Assembly (NCBI GenBank): GCA_965279085.1
Contig: OZ257149.1
Coordinates: 496,001 to 560,000, forward strand
Length of the DNA stretch: 64,000 nt
DNA from: UBA7672 sp965279085
GTDB taxonomy: Bacteria; Pseudomonadota; Alphaproteobacteria; Caulobacterales; Hyphomonadaceae
Direction: 5' to 3'
Shown: one piece after another, positions 1 to 9,162 of the stretch
Position numbering within the stretch: position 1 is the stretch's first letter
Layout of the letters: the number at the start of each line of letters is the position of its first letter
Position numbers and translations under genes: made by a program
Notes under the pieces: model-generated
What the model was told of the DNA's origin: nothing
The model's database searches: none
What the model saw: only the letters and a program-made list of their open reading frames with translations

Positions 1-1487
1 ATCTCGGTGTGGGTGTAGGCGACGACAAATGACGTCTGCCCGCCGAACTGCCGCTCGTAACGGGTGTTGAAGACCCAGTTCTTCTCGGGCTCGGCGTCGA
101 CATTGCCGACGCCGAAAATCTGCTGCTCGAACGCCGCCTCGGATGCGAACGATTCAAAATCGAGCTGATCCACGGTGCGCTCAAGACGCGCCTGCACCTG
201 ATGACCTTCTTCAGGCGCCCACGAGACGTTCACCCGCGGCTTGAAGAACATCAGCTCCTTCTCGGAGTGCAGGGAGCCGACATCCGCCGTGATGCGCGAC
301 CACTCGTATCGGGCGCCCATTTCCACATTCAGCTTCGATGAAGGCGCCCACGTCGCTGTCGAGAAAGAATCCACGCGCAGTTCGTCAACTTCGTTGTGAT
401 CGCCATCCAGCACAAACGGCGCGCCATTCAGCATCCGCGAGCCATCGGAGCTGGAGAAGTTGTAGACCACCTCTCCCCCGCCCTCGAACGTCCACTCCCC
501 CATCACAGGCAGGCGCAGCGTCGCGCGCGCAATGCTTTCGCCGGTTTCGTCGTCGCTCTCGTTGCCGGACGTGAAGGTCGGCGTGTTGAAGATGCCGTCG
601 ACCTCGCCGAACCACAGTGACTGGAAGCCGACCAGCTCAAGCGCATACTCACCGAAGTTGACGCCGTAGCGCGCGCCGATTTCACCGCTGGTGGTCTGCG
701 AATGGGCGGTGCTCATCTGCAAGCCGCCCGGAATGATCAGTATGTCCTGGCCGCCGCCATTGAACTCGTCGGCTGCGATCAGGCCATTGAGGCGCAGCTT
801 CCCGCCGAGCCATGTCGTTTCCCACGAACCCGTCGCCTCGACGCGCTCGAATTCGCTTTGGGACGTGGTCTCGTTCTGGCGGATAACGACGCCCATCGGG
901 TCGATGCGACGGCCGCTGCTTTCGCCCGACCCTTCCGACCGGATGAGCGACACCGAACCGTCCAGTAGATGCTCCCCGATCTGGTTACGCACCTGCAGCG
1001 ACGCGTTTGGCGACACGTCGCCCTCATCGTTGAAATTGAGGTTCGCACTGACCGCCCCAGTCAGGCCCACGTCCGGCTTGCGGATGATGTTTGCGACGAT
1101 GGGTTGGCCCTGCATATCGATGCCTTCAGCGCCACCGCGGATCACCTCAATGCGCTCCACGCCGCTTGCCGGGATGCGTGCGACGATCGAGCTTAGATAG
1201 TCGCCGCGCGAAGGCGGACGCTCGCCGTCGATCAGCACGTTGCCCGCCGTGCCCGAAAACCCTCGGCCGTTGCCGCTGTCCTGAAAGGAAAAGCCGGGGA
1301 CCCGGCCGACCATGTCGAGCGCGGTATTCGGCCTGAACTGCGTGAAGAAGTCAGGCTTGTAGGTGGTGACGTTGGAGGCTGCGTCCTGCGGAGGAGACTG
1401 TGGCGTCTGCGCCAGCGCCACTCCCTGACTTGCAGTCAGGTATGCGGCCGCAACCAGCCCGGTGAACCGTCCCCGCCAGTGATTCAA
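1..1487 (-). CDS. TonB-dependent receptor, C-terminal part cut by window edge
   Basis: Outer-membrane TonB-dependent receptor, of which the first 495 codons lie in the window; the rest of the barrel runs off the left edge. The frame is open from position 1 to a probable TTG start at 1487-1485, preceded by a purine-rich stretch (AGGGGCAGGAAA). A signal peptide is visible (hydrophobic GLVAAAYLTAS then VALAQ). A plug domain follows, with the family-typical segments LDMVGRVPGFSFQD, GNVLIDGERP and RIPASGVERIEVIRGG at about residues 57-130. The same plug motifs occur in the receptor at 3744-5900, so the two are paralogues flanking a peptide transporter. The substrate is not readable from sequence; peptides are a guess from context. 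The TTG start is inferred; the first ATG in frame is inside the plug (1313), so an ATG start would destroy the signal peptide. Confidence 0.88.
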   Translation of the reverse strand, partial: MNHWRGRFTGLVAAAYLTASQGVALAQTPQSPPQDAASNVTTYKPDFFTQFRPNTALDMVGRVPGFSFQDSGNGRGFSGTAGNVLIDGERPPSRGDYLSSIVARIPASGVERIEVIRGGAEGIDMQGQPIVANIIRKPDVGLTGAVSANLNFNDEGDVSPNASLQVRNQIGEHLLDGSVSLIRSEGSGESSGRRIDPMGVVIRQNETTSQSEFERVEATGSWETTWLGGKLRLNGLIAADEFNGGGQDILIIPGGLQMSTAHSQTTSGEIGARYGVNFGEYALELVGFQSLWFGEVDGIFNTPTFTSGNESDDETGESIARATLRLPVMGEWTFEGGGEVVYNFSSSDGSRMLNGAPFVLDGDHNEVDELRVDSFSTATWAPSSKLNVEMGARYEWSRITADVGSLHSEKELMFFKPRVNVSWAPEEGHQVQARLERTVDQLDFESFASEAAFEQQIFGVGNVDAEPEKNWVFNTRYERQFGGQTSFVVAYTHTE

Positions 1488-1556
1488 TTTCCTGCCCCTG
1501 TGCGCCGCCAGCTTTGTGGCGATCGACAGGCTCAGTGGTCGGGGCGGATTTGGACT

Positions 1557-1601
1557 AAAAAGTGTCCGCCCGAACCATCAAGAGTTCGGGCGGACAGATT
1601 T
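1557..1601 (-). terminator. Intrinsic terminator of the POT transporter gene
   Basis: A perfect 13-bp inverted repeat (1563-1575 with 1584-1596, 8-nt loop) lies just downstream of the stop codon of the leftward transporter gene. Read on the minus strand the GC-rich stem is followed by CTTTTTAG, a normal Rho-independent terminator. Confidence 0.85.
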
Positions 1602-1623
1602 AATGTTTCAGCTATTGCGCGAC

Positions 1624-3477
1624 CTACTCGGCGGCTTGCGGGGCCGGTGTGTCTGCGCGCGGCTTTTCCTTGATGTGCGCGAGCTTGTTGAGGAACGGAC
1701 TCGCGATGCCGAACGCGATACCGATGCCGATGCCCCAGAGGCCAACATTGGTGAACACCTCGGCATAGGTCTTCAGCGCGAGCTCCGGATCGAGCACTTG
1801 ACCGCCGACCGTCTGCTGCGCCGTCAGCTTGGTGATCTGCGCCTGCACCGCCTGCGCGATCGATGAGCCGAGATACCACGTCGCCATCATCGTCGCGGCG
1901 ATGGGCGCCGGGGTCAGCTTGGTCATCGCAGAGAGGCCGACCGGCGAGAGGAAGAGTTCGCCCGTCGTGTGCAGCAGGTAGAGCAACACGAGGAAGATCA
2001 GCGGAACCTTGAAGCTGGCGTCGGCGTACTGCACGCCCCAGACCAGCACGAGGAAGCCGGCGCCGACCTGGATAAGCGCGAGCGCAAACTTGAACGCATC
2101 GCCCGGGTCCTTCTTGTGCCGCCCCAGCCATGTCCACATCGCCGCGAACATCGGCGCGAAGATCAGGATGAAGGCGCCGTTGAAGCTCTGCGTCTGGCCC
2201 GACGTGACGGTGAAGAACCCGTCATTGGGCAGCTGCGTCGACCGTTCCGAGAACTGCGCGAGCGCAGATCCGGCAAGTTCGAACAGCGTGAAGAACACCA
2301 CCGAGCCCAGCACGAGGATAAGCGCGAGGATCAGTTTCCCGCTCTCCGCCCAGGTGCACTTGGTGACCATGTAGTAGACGAAGAAGGCCAGCATTCCGAT
2401 CGACGCGAATGTCAGCGCCGTGTTCACGATCGGCTCACGCTGCACGAGCAGCCAGATGAGACCAACGCTGAGCAGAGCAACGATGTAGATCAGCCATTCG
2501 CGGTTGATCGGCCCGATCAGCGGCTTCTTGAGCAGCTCCGGCTTGGGGGGAAGGCCCAGTTCGGCCGGCAGTTGCGCCGGGCCGGGCGTGAAGAACAGCA
2601 GGCGGCGGCGCACGAAGACGAGATAGCCCAGCAGCATGCCGATGCCGGCAAGACCGAAGCCTGCCCACCATCCAACCGTCGCGCCAACGCCGGCGCACAG
2701 CACCTGCGCCCAGAAGGCGCCGAGGTTGATGCCGTAATAGTAGAGCGAGAAGCCGCCATCGCGGCGCGGATCGTCCTTCACGTAGAGCTGGCCGACCTGC
2801 GTGGCGAGGTTCGCCTTCAGGAAGCCGACGCCCATGATGATCAGCGAGAGCGCGAGGAAGAAGAAGTTCAGGAAGACCGGATCCTGGCCTTCGACCGTCA
2901 TCTGGTAGCCTTCGACCGCGTCCGTTTCCGGATCGTCGGCCGGGATGATGTTCGGCAGGGCGGCCGACCCGGCATAGCCCTTGATCTCCATCCCCTTGCC
3001 GTCGGCCGACGGGCCGAACTCGTAGCGCTGGCCTTCGACGACCACCCATGCCTGGCGTTGGTCCTGCCGGCCCTCGGCGTCGATCTGGAATTCCTGTCCC
3101 TGGTAGTTGAGCACGTTGCGCGCGGGCACCTGCTCGATTGCCATGGTGAGGTGGCCGGCCACCAGCAGGAGCGCGCCGAACGCGACGGCTTTGGTGGTGC
3201 CGAGATAACGGTCAGCCAGCATGCCCCCGATCAGCGGCAGCAGGTAGACCAGCGAGGTGTACGCTCCGTACTGCCCGCCCGCGACCTCGTCGGAGAACAG
3301 GAAGTGCTGGGTCATGTAGGCGAACAGGATGGTCCGCATCCCGTAGTAGGAGAACCGCTCCCACATCTCCGTGAAGAAGATGATGTGCAGGCCCTTGGGC
3401 TGCTTCCGCAACTGCAGGATGACCGGAACGCCTGTGACAACCGTAATCACAATGCCGATCGCAACAACAATATCCAT
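1624..3477 (-). CDS. POT/PTR2-family proton-dependent oligopeptide transporter
   Basis: Inner-membrane major-facilitator transporter that imports di- and tripeptides with protons. The POT signature ExxERFxYYG is present at residues 37-46 (EMWERFSYYG), followed by the cytoplasmic GGMLADRYLG loop; many hydrophobic segments cover the remaining 617 residues. I chose the ATG at 3477, which has GGGCGAGGGC just upstream and starts directly at the first membrane helix; an in-frame start at 3546 would add 23 unlikely residues. Odd: the periplasmic loop between helices 3 and 4 (about residues 116-200) carries a hydrophilic insert of roughly 80 residues, where bacterial POTs usually have a short loop. 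TonB receptors on both sides suggest the trio handles peptides: receptor across the outer membrane, this protein across the inner. Confidence 0.93.
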   Translation of the reverse strand: MDIVVAIGIVITVVTGVPVILQLRKQPKGLHIIFFTEMWERFSYYGMRTILFAYMTQHFLFSDEVAGGQYGAYTSLVYLLPLIGGMLADRYLGTTKAVAFGALLLVAGHLTMAIEQVPARNVLNYQGQEFQIDAEGRQDQRQAWVVVEGQRYEFGPSADGKGMEIKGYAGSAALPNIIPADDPETDAVEGYQMTVEGQDPVFLNFFFLALSLIIMGVGFLKANLATQVGQLYVKDDPRRDGGFSLYYYGINLGAFWAQVLCAGVGATVGWWAGFGLAGIGMLLGYLVFVRRRLLFFTPGPAQLPAELGLPPKPELLKKPLIGPINREWLIYIVALLSVGLIWLLVQREPIVNTALTFASIGMLAFFVYYMVTKCTWAESGKLILALILVLGSVVFFTLFELAGSALAQFSERSTQLPNDGFFTVTSGQTQSFNGAFILIFAPMFAAMWTWLGRHKKDPGDAFKFALALIQVGAGFLVLVWGVQYADASFKVPLIFLVLLYLLHTTGELFLSPVGLSAMTKLTPAPIAATMMATWYLGSSIAQAVQAQITKLTAQQTVGGQVLDPELALKTYAEVFTNVGLWGIGIGIAFGIASPFLNKLAHIKEKPRADTPAPQAAE

Positions 3478-3743
3478 AAAGCCCTCGCCCAAAACACCCG
3501 CTGCAGGTCCGGGTGGATGATCAACATGCGCAACGAGCAGGCTCAAGCCCTTGAATCGACGTGAACGGGCAAGGATTTGCCTCTCAATGACAACGGCGGG
3601 CCGTTTGTCGCGGGTTCCGTCGCGGTTGATTGCTCCTGGTCGAGCGGGCCGGTCACGAGCCCGTCAGGTCATCCCTGTGATTGTTGAAGGGCGCTACGAA
3701 CTCCCGCTATCTCGCCGAAAGCGTCCGGGGAGGACCAGAGTAC

Positions 3744-5900
3744 ATGTTTCGCCGCCTGAGCGGGGCCGTCAGCCTCGCCGCACTCCTCGGTTCGCCCGCC
3801 ATCGCTCAACAGCCCCAGCCCGCCGTCCCTGCAAGCTCGGCTGGTGAGGCTCAGGTTTTCGAGCCGGCCTACTTCGCCAGGTACAATCCCAGCAACGTGC
3901 TGGAGATGGTGAACCAGGTTCCTGGCTTTTCCGTGCAGGAAGGCGATAGCGTGCGCGGCTTTGGCGGCGCTGCAGGCAACATCCTGATCAATGGCGAGCG
4001 TCCCTCGACCAAGAGCGGCCTCGGCGCCCTGCTCGGCCGGACGCCAGCCGCCGCCGTCGTTCGCATCGAGCTGATCACCGGCCAGTCAGCCACGCTCGAC
4101 ATGCGTGGCCAGACGAAGGTCGTGAACATCATCCTGCGCGAGGATGCGGCTGCGCAGCCAATCAACTACGATGTCCAGGTTCGCAAGACGCATGACGGGC
4201 GTCTGCAGGGACAGGTACTGCTCTCGACCCAGCAGCAGCTCTTCGGCGGCCAGCTCAACTTGTCGCTCGTTCACAACACCATCGCGGGCGGCGGCCCCGG
4301 CGGCGGCGCTTATGTCGATACGGGCCGCGAGAAATTCACGCCGGCCGGCACATCATTCGAGCACGGCATCGGCTTCACGCAGCAACAACCCGAAGCCTAT
4401 GTCGGCAACTTTGAATATGAGACCAATCTCGATTGGGCGACGCTACGCCTCAATGGCGGCTTCGATCTCGTGGAAGTCGGCATCGACCGTTACTTCGAGA
4501 ACTATACGCCTGACGCAGACGGCCCGCTGTCAAGCCGGGAGACGACGCGGACTCGCGTTCACGAACGCGAATTCTCTCTGGGCGGCGACATCGAACGCAA
4601 GCTCGACGATGCGCTGACGGCCAAGCTGATCACGTTCAACCGCCGCACTGAGACGCAAATCGACAGCACATTCAGCCTCTACAACGCCCCCGGCGCCTTT
4701 CTGCTCAGCCGCGCCAGTGCTCCGGACTCGGAAAGCGGCGAAAGCATCGTGCGCGGCCAGCTGACGTGGAAAGCGGCCGAAGACCACACGATCGAGATCG
4801 CCGCCGAGACGGCATACAACTTCCTCGAGAACCTCACTCAATTCATCAACGTCGACGGAACCGTGACAACCATCGGCTTCGTCGATGGATCTGACACGAA
4901 GGTCGAGGAGTTCCGCAACGAGTTCCAGATCTCGGACGTCTGGGCGATTTCCCCGAGCCTCACACTCGAACCCGGTTTCAAGTTCGAGACCTCGATCATT
5001 GAACAGTACGTTAACTTCCCGGACGATACGGACGGTAACCCGGCCACGATCCGTCCCGACCTGAATGTCGAGCGCGAGTTTGAATACCCGAAACCCTCAC
5101 TCACCGGCACCTGGCGCATCAGCCCGGAACAGCAACTCCGCCTGTCCTACGTCCGCGAGGTCGCGCAGCTGTCCTTCACGGACTTTGTGACTTCGGTCGA
5201 GTTGGTGAACAGCCAGACGACAGGCGGCAACACGGCGCTTGTGCCAGAACGCACCTGGGCCTTCCGCGCCGAGTACGAGCAGAAATTCTGGAAGGGCGGC
5301 GTGTTGACGCTGTTCGGTACGTTCGACGATGTCGAGGACGTGCAGGACTTCGTGCCGATTCTGATCGCCGGCGGCACGATGACCGTGGACGCCCCCGGCA
5401 ATATCGGCGACGGCACGCGCTGGTCGCTCGGCGCCCGCGCAACGCTGCCGCTGGAAAATCTTGGCCTGCCCGGCGCACGGATCGATTTCTCGATCGCGGG
5501 CGGTGGCTCGGAAGTCACCGATCCGGTCACCCTGCAGACCCGGGAATTCTCCGACGAGTTCAAGGAAAGCGTATCCCTCGCCTTCCGGCACGATCTGCCG
5601 GAGCACAAGTTCTCCTACGGCTTCAGCTTCAACGATGGCGGCCCGGGCACGGCCTATCGTTTCAACGAACTGTCCCGTCGTTCGAGGGAAGATCCCGATC
5701 TGTCGATCTGGGCTGAGACATCCGTTCTCATCCCCGGCATCCGTATCCGCGCGGGGATCAACGACCTGTTCAACGCCGAGTATGCGCGTAACCGCATCAT
5801 CTACCAGACGACACGCGCCTCGTCAGCGCTGAATCGCGTCGAGCAGACGCATTCGTCCAACGGCGTACAGCCCTTCATCCGGATTTTCGGGAAGTTCTAG
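3744..5900 (+). CDS. TonB-dependent receptor
   Basis: Complete outer-membrane receptor of 718 residues. The start at 3744 is favoured over 3681 because GGGGAGGA sits 9 nt upstream and the protein then opens with a clean signal peptide (MFRRLSGAVSLAALLGSPAIA, cut before QQ). The plug domain (about residues 30-140) shows VLEMVNQVPGFSVQEG, RGFGGAAGNILINGERP and RIELITGQ; the rest is beta-barrel rich in alternating aromatic residues and ends IRIFGKF with a C-terminal Phe as expected for an outer-membrane barrel. It is divergent from the POT transporter and paralogous to the receptor at the left window edge. Its stop TAG overlaps the stop of the convergent gshA within CTAG. The ligand is unknown. 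Confidence 0.92.
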   Translation: MFRRLSGAVSLAALLGSPAIAQQPQPAVPASSAGEAQVFEPAYFARYNPSNVLEMVNQVPGFSVQEGDSVRGFGGAAGNILINGERPSTKSGLGALLGRTPAAAVVRIELITGQSATLDMRGQTKVVNIILREDAAAQPINYDVQVRKTHDGRLQGQVLLSTQQQLFGGQLNLSLVHNTIAGGGPGGGAYVDTGREKFTPAGTSFEHGIGFTQQQPEAYVGNFEYETNLDWATLRLNGGFDLVEVGIDRYFENYTPDADGPLSSRETTRTRVHEREFSLGGDIERKLDDALTAKLITFNRRTETQIDSTFSLYNAPGAFLLSRASAPDSESGESIVRGQLTWKAAEDHTIEIAAETAYNFLENLTQFINVDGTVTTIGFVDGSDTKVEEFRNEFQISDVWAISPSLTLEPGFKFETSIIEQYVNFPDDTDGNPATIRPDLNVEREFEYPKPSLTGTWRISPEQQLRLSYVREVAQLSFTDFVTSVELVNSQTTGGNTALVPERTWAFRAEYEQKFWKGGVLTLFGTFDDVEDVQDFVPILIAGGTMTVDAPGNIGDGTRWSLGARATLPLENLGLPGARIDFSIAGGGSEVTDPVTLQTREFSDEFKESVSLAFRHDLPEHKFSYGFSFNDGGPGTAYRFNELSRRSREDPDLSIWAETSVLIPGIRIRAGINDLFNAEYARNRIIYQTTRASSALNRVEQTHSSNGVQPFIRIFGKF

Positions 5901-7273
5901 ATCAGCACGTCGGTGAAAGCGTGGCGCAGGTCGCGCTTCCACGGCCCGTGATACTTCGCGAGGAGGCGCTCGGCGGTCGTCACGCCGCTCTCGGCGATTT
6001 CTTCGAGCCCGGCGAGGAAGATCGTCTCGTCCTTGCCTGATGCGTTCAGGTTCTTGCGCCGCTTCAGCCCGCCCGCGGAAAGCTTCAGCACTTCCTTAGC
6101 GATAGCGTGTGCGGTCGTGTTGCGGATCGGCGCCTTGAGGCCTTGCGCCGGAACGGCTGAGCGCAACGACTGCCGCTCGGCGGCCGTCCAGCCCTTTACG
6201 AGCTCCCACGCGCCATCGAGCGCGACGTCGTCGTAAAGCAAGCCGACCCAGAAGGCGGAGAGCGCACACAAGCTGTCTTGCTGCCCCGCATCTGCGCCGC
6301 GCATTTCGAGGAAGGTCTTCAGGCGCACTTCCGGGAAGATGGTCGAGATGTGGTCGTCGAAATCGTCCATCGCGGGACGCTCGCCCGGAAGGATGAGCAG
6401 CTTGCCCGCCATGAAGTCGCGGAATGACAGGCCAGATGCATCGACATACTTGCCGTCGCGCCGCGCGAAATACATCGGCACGTCGAGCGCATAGTCGACA
6501 TACTGCTCGAACCCGAAGCCTTCATCGAAGGCAAAGGGCAGCATGCCCGTGCGATCTGGGTCGGTGTCCGTCCACACATGCGAACGATACGACAGGAACC
6601 CATTCGTCCTGTTCTCGGCGAACGGCGAGTTTGCAAACAGCGCGGTGGCGATCGGCTGCAGCGCGAGGCTGACGCGCAGCTTCTTCACCATGTCGGCTTC
6701 GGAGCCGAAATCGAGATTGGTCTGCACCGTACACGAGCGGAACATCATCTGCCGCCCGAGCCGGCCAACTTTCTCCATGTAGGCCTTCATGATGCCATAT
6801 CGTCCCTTGGGCATCATGGGCGTCTCGTCCAACGACCAGATCGGCGAGAAACCGAGCCCGAGAAATTCCACGCCCATGGGCTTCGAGATGGCGCGTGTCT
6901 CGCGGAGGTGATCGCTGATTTCCTTGCAGGTCTCGTGGATGGTCTCGAGCGGCGCGCCTGAGAGCTCGAACTGCCCGCCCGGCTCCAGGCTCACGCTGGC
7001 CGAGTTCTTCTTGAGGCCGATGATGTGGCCGCCCTCGATGATCGGCGCCCAGTCGAACTCCTTCGCGAGTCCCTCAAGCAATCCCTTGATCGATGCCGGG
7101 CCTTCATAGGGCACGGGCCGCAAACCATTCTCGATGAAGCCGAACTTCTCGTGCTCGGTGCCGATACGCCATTGCGTCTTCGGCTTGGACCCGCTCGCGA
7201 GCCTCTCAACGAGTTCGCGCTTGCCCTCGATGCGAGGCGCCGACTCGTCGATGTCGCGAGTTGGAGTTGTCAT
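5897..7273 (-). CDS. gshA: Glutamate-cysteine ligase
   Basis: Catalyses the ATP-dependent joining of glutamate and cysteine, the first step of glutathione synthesis, in the cytoplasm. The 458-residue protein belongs to the GCS2 class typical of alphaproteobacteria and plants: WRIGTEHEKFGF near residue 37, SASVSLEPGGQFELSG around 100, and MMFRSCTVQTNLDFGSEADM further on. I placed the start at ATG 7273 (MTTPTRDIDES) rather than the in-frame GTG at 7303, because the protein then begins like family members. It lies downstream of rsmE on the same strand but behind a terminator, so it probably has its own promoter within 7274-7367. Its stop overlaps that of the convergent receptor gene. Confidence 0.95.
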   Translation of the reverse strand: MTTPTRDIDESAPRIEGKRELVERLASGSKPKTQWRIGTEHEKFGFIENGLRPVPYEGPASIKGLLEGLAKEFDWAPIIEGGHIIGLKKNSASVSLEPGGQFELSGAPLETIHETCKEISDHLRETRAISKPMGVEFLGLGFSPIWSLDETPMMPKGRYGIMKAYMEKVGRLGRQMMFRSCTVQTNLDFGSEADMVKKLRVSLALQPIATALFANSPFAENRTNGFLSYRSHVWTDTDPDRTGMLPFAFDEGFGFEQYVDYALDVPMYFARRDGKYVDASGLSFRDFMAGKLLILPGERPAMDDFDDHISTIFPEVRLKTFLEMRGADAGQQDSLCALSAFWVGLLYDDVALDGAWELVKGWTAAERQSLRSAVPAQGLKAPIRNTTAHAIAKEVLKLSAGGLKRRKNLNASGKDETIFLAGLEEIAESGVTTAERLLAKYHGPWKRDLRHAFTDVLI

Positions 7274-7368
7274 GCAACAATCCGTCCGGGGGCCAGTCCT
7301 CACCAGCCAGATAGGTGTGCCCGGATAGGTCCGCCAGCCGGGGGCGTCAAATGTTCGATTGGAGGAGG

Positions 7369-7389
7369 AAAACTATCCGAAACGGATAG
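7369..7389 (-). terminator. Intrinsic terminator of rsmE
   Basis: A perfect 7-bp hairpin (CTATCCG at 7373-7379, loop of 3, CGGATAG at 7383-7389) begins one base past the rsmE stop codon. On the minus strand it is followed by TTTTCC. It is short and only moderately GC-rich, so efficiency is uncertain. Confidence 0.65.
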
Positions 7390-7390
7390 C

Positions 7391-8158
7391 TCAGCGCCGC
7401 CAGTCTCCACGCAAGGCCTGCCACAGGGCAAGCGTCGCGACGGCAGCCGTCTCGGCCCGCAGGATGCGCGGTCCCAGGCCGACCGGTCTGACGAAGGGTC
7501 GCTCACGCAGCCATTTGCGCTCGGCAGGCGAGAACCCGCCTTCCGGCCCGATGAGAATCGCAGCCGGCCCATCGCTGAGCGCGCCCAGCACATCGGCAAT
7601 CGGTCCGGCCTTTCCGGCCTCGCCGCCCCACGGCCTGCCCTGCTCGTCGCCAGCCTCGTCGGCGTAGAGCAGCAGGCGCTTGTGATTCCATCCGGCCAGC
7701 AGCGGCTTCAGCTTCGCCGCTTCGCGCACCGGCGGCACGTCCAGCCGTTCCGTCTGCTCGGCCGCTTCGATGGCGATGCGCGAAAGCCGGTCGACCCGAA
7801 CGGTATCGGCGTCGGTTCGCTCCGTGATCACAGGCAGGATCTCGGCCGCTCCCAGCTCAACCGCCTTCTCCACAACGAAATCCGTCCGCGCCTTTTTCAG
7901 CGGCGCGAACAGCAACCACAGGTCCGGAACACCCGCTTGCTCCCGCATCCGTTTCGTCAACGCCAGCCGCGCCGTGCTCTTGGTTACCGCCGAAACGCTG
8001 GCCTCGAACTCCCCGTCCCGGCCATTGAACAGCCGCACCGGATCGCCCACGCCCAACCGAAGCACGCGCGTCAGGTAATGCGCCTGATCGCCGTCGATCG
8101 GGATATCCTCGCCCAGGACAAGATCGGGGGCGACGTAAAGCCGGGGTGTCGCGCTCAT
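7391..8158 (-). CDS. rsmE: 16S rRNA (uracil1498-N3)-methyltransferase
   Basis: Methylates U1498 of 16S rRNA using S-adenosylmethionine (SPOUT superfamily). The 255-residue length is normal. An N-terminal PUA-like part (residues 1-70, with HYLTRVLRLGVGDPVRLFNG) precedes the SPOUT domain, which shows FAPLKKARTDFVVEKAVELG, AILIGPEGGFSPAE and RILRAETAAVATLALWQ, the knot-forming and cofactor-binding motifs of the family. It is divergent from ubiA with 42 nt between the starts. Transcription leftward would end at the hairpin next to its stop. Confidence 0.95.
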   Translation of the reverse strand: MSATPRLYVAPDLVLGEDIPIDGDQAHYLTRVLRLGVGDPVRLFNGRDGEFEASVSAVTKSTARLALTKRMREQAGVPDLWLLFAPLKKARTDFVVEKAVELGAAEILPVITERTDADTVRVDRLSRIAIEAAEQTERLDVPPVREAAKLKPLLAGWNHKRLLLYADEAGDEQGRPWGGEAGKAGPIADVLGALSDGPAAILIGPEGGFSPAERKWLRERPFVRPVGLGPRILRAETAAVATLALWQALRGDWRR

Positions 8159-8200
8159 CGCCCTGCGCTATATCGGCCCGACGCCTCTGCCAAGGACCAC

Positions 8201-9130
8201 ATGACCGAACCCGCCACCCCCGCAGCTCCCGCCGACGCCGTTCGCGGCTCGTGGGTGATGCACGCCCCGGCTTATCTGCGACCCTACCTGCAGCTGTCCC
8301 GCTACGACCGCCCGGCCGGTTTCTGGCTGCTGGGCCTGCCCTGCCTGATCGGCGTCGCGCTTGCCCGCGCTTCCGGCGACTTCCTTTCTTCTGACGCCTG
8401 GCTGGCTGCGCTCTTCACTGTCGGCGCGGTCGCCATGCGCGGAGCTGGCTGCACATACAACGACATTCTCGATCGCGACATTGACGCGAAGGTCGCCCGC
8501 ACGGCGCTTCGCCCGCTCCCCTCCGGCGCTGTCACGCTGAAACAAGCGTGGATCTGGCTTCTCGCCCAGTGCGCTGTCGGCCTCGGCGTCCTGCTGTGCC
8601 TGCCAGACTTCGCAAAGCTGGTTGCACTCGGCGCCATTCCCATGGTCGCGCTCTATCCGCTGATGAAGCGGATAACCTGGTGGCCGCAGGTCTGGCTTGG
8701 CCTCACCTTCAACTGGGGGGTGCTTGTCGCTGCAGCCGCCACGCGAGGGGAAATCACACAGGCCGACGCCCTGCTCTATGGCGCGCTGGTGTTCTGGACG
8801 CTCGGCTACGACACGATCTACGCGATCCAGGATCGCGAGGACGACGCCCTCATCGGGGTGAAGTCCACCGCCCTCCGCTTTGGCCCGAACATCAAGCCGG
8901 CCGTTACGGTCATCTACCTCCTCTGCTTCGCGCTCTGCGCCGTCGCTGGCTATGCCGCAGCGGGATGGGCTGGCGCCGCCGCTACGCTGCTATTCGCGCT
9001 GCACCTGATCCAGCAGGCAATCCGCCTCGATCCCGCCGACGGCGCGCGGGCGCTAGCCCTGTTCCGCACCAATCGTGACGCGGGACTCCTTCTGTTTGCA
9101 GGCTGGGCCTTCATTGCCGTGGCAATCTAG
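8201..9130 (+). CDS. ubiA: 4-hydroxybenzoate polyprenyltransferase
   Basis: Integral membrane prenyltransferase that attaches the polyprenyl tail to 4-hydroxybenzoate in ubiquinone synthesis. The start at 8201 has AAGGA 5 nt upstream. The 309-residue protein has about eight hydrophobic segments and both aspartate-rich motifs that bind the prenyl diphosphate through Mg2+: NDILDRDIDAKVARTALRPL at about residue 87 and YDTIYAIQDREDDAL at about 204. The same reading frame stays open far upstream, opposite gshA and rsmE, but that part is an antisense shadow and not a fusion. The small DUF3298 gene follows 32 nt downstream and may be co-transcribed. Confidence 0.96.
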   Translation: MTEPATPAAPADAVRGSWVMHAPAYLRPYLQLSRYDRPAGFWLLGLPCLIGVALARASGDFLSSDAWLAALFTVGAVAMRGAGCTYNDILDRDIDAKVARTALRPLPSGAVTLKQAWIWLLAQCAVGLGVLLCLPDFAKLVALGAIPMVALYPLMKRITWWPQVWLGLTFNWGVLVAAAATRGEITQADALLYGALVFWTLGYDTIYAIQDREDDALIGVKSTALRFGPNIKPAVTVIYLLCFALCAVAGYAAAGWAGAAATLLFALHLIQQAIRLDPADGARALALFRTNRDAGLLLFAGWAFIAVAI

Positions 9131-9162
9131 CGGATACTGCCGACTCCAACCGGGAGACGGAC

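Noticed and set aside
1969..3564. 531-codon frame opposite the POT transporter
   Set aside because: Gln/Arg/Glu-rich antisense shadow without motifs.
7025..9130. Open frame of 701 codons joining an N-terminal part to UbiA
   Set aside because: The first 392 codons lie antisense to gshA and rsmE and are Arg/His/Pro-rich shadow sequence; UbiA homology and a good ribosome binding site begin only at 8201.
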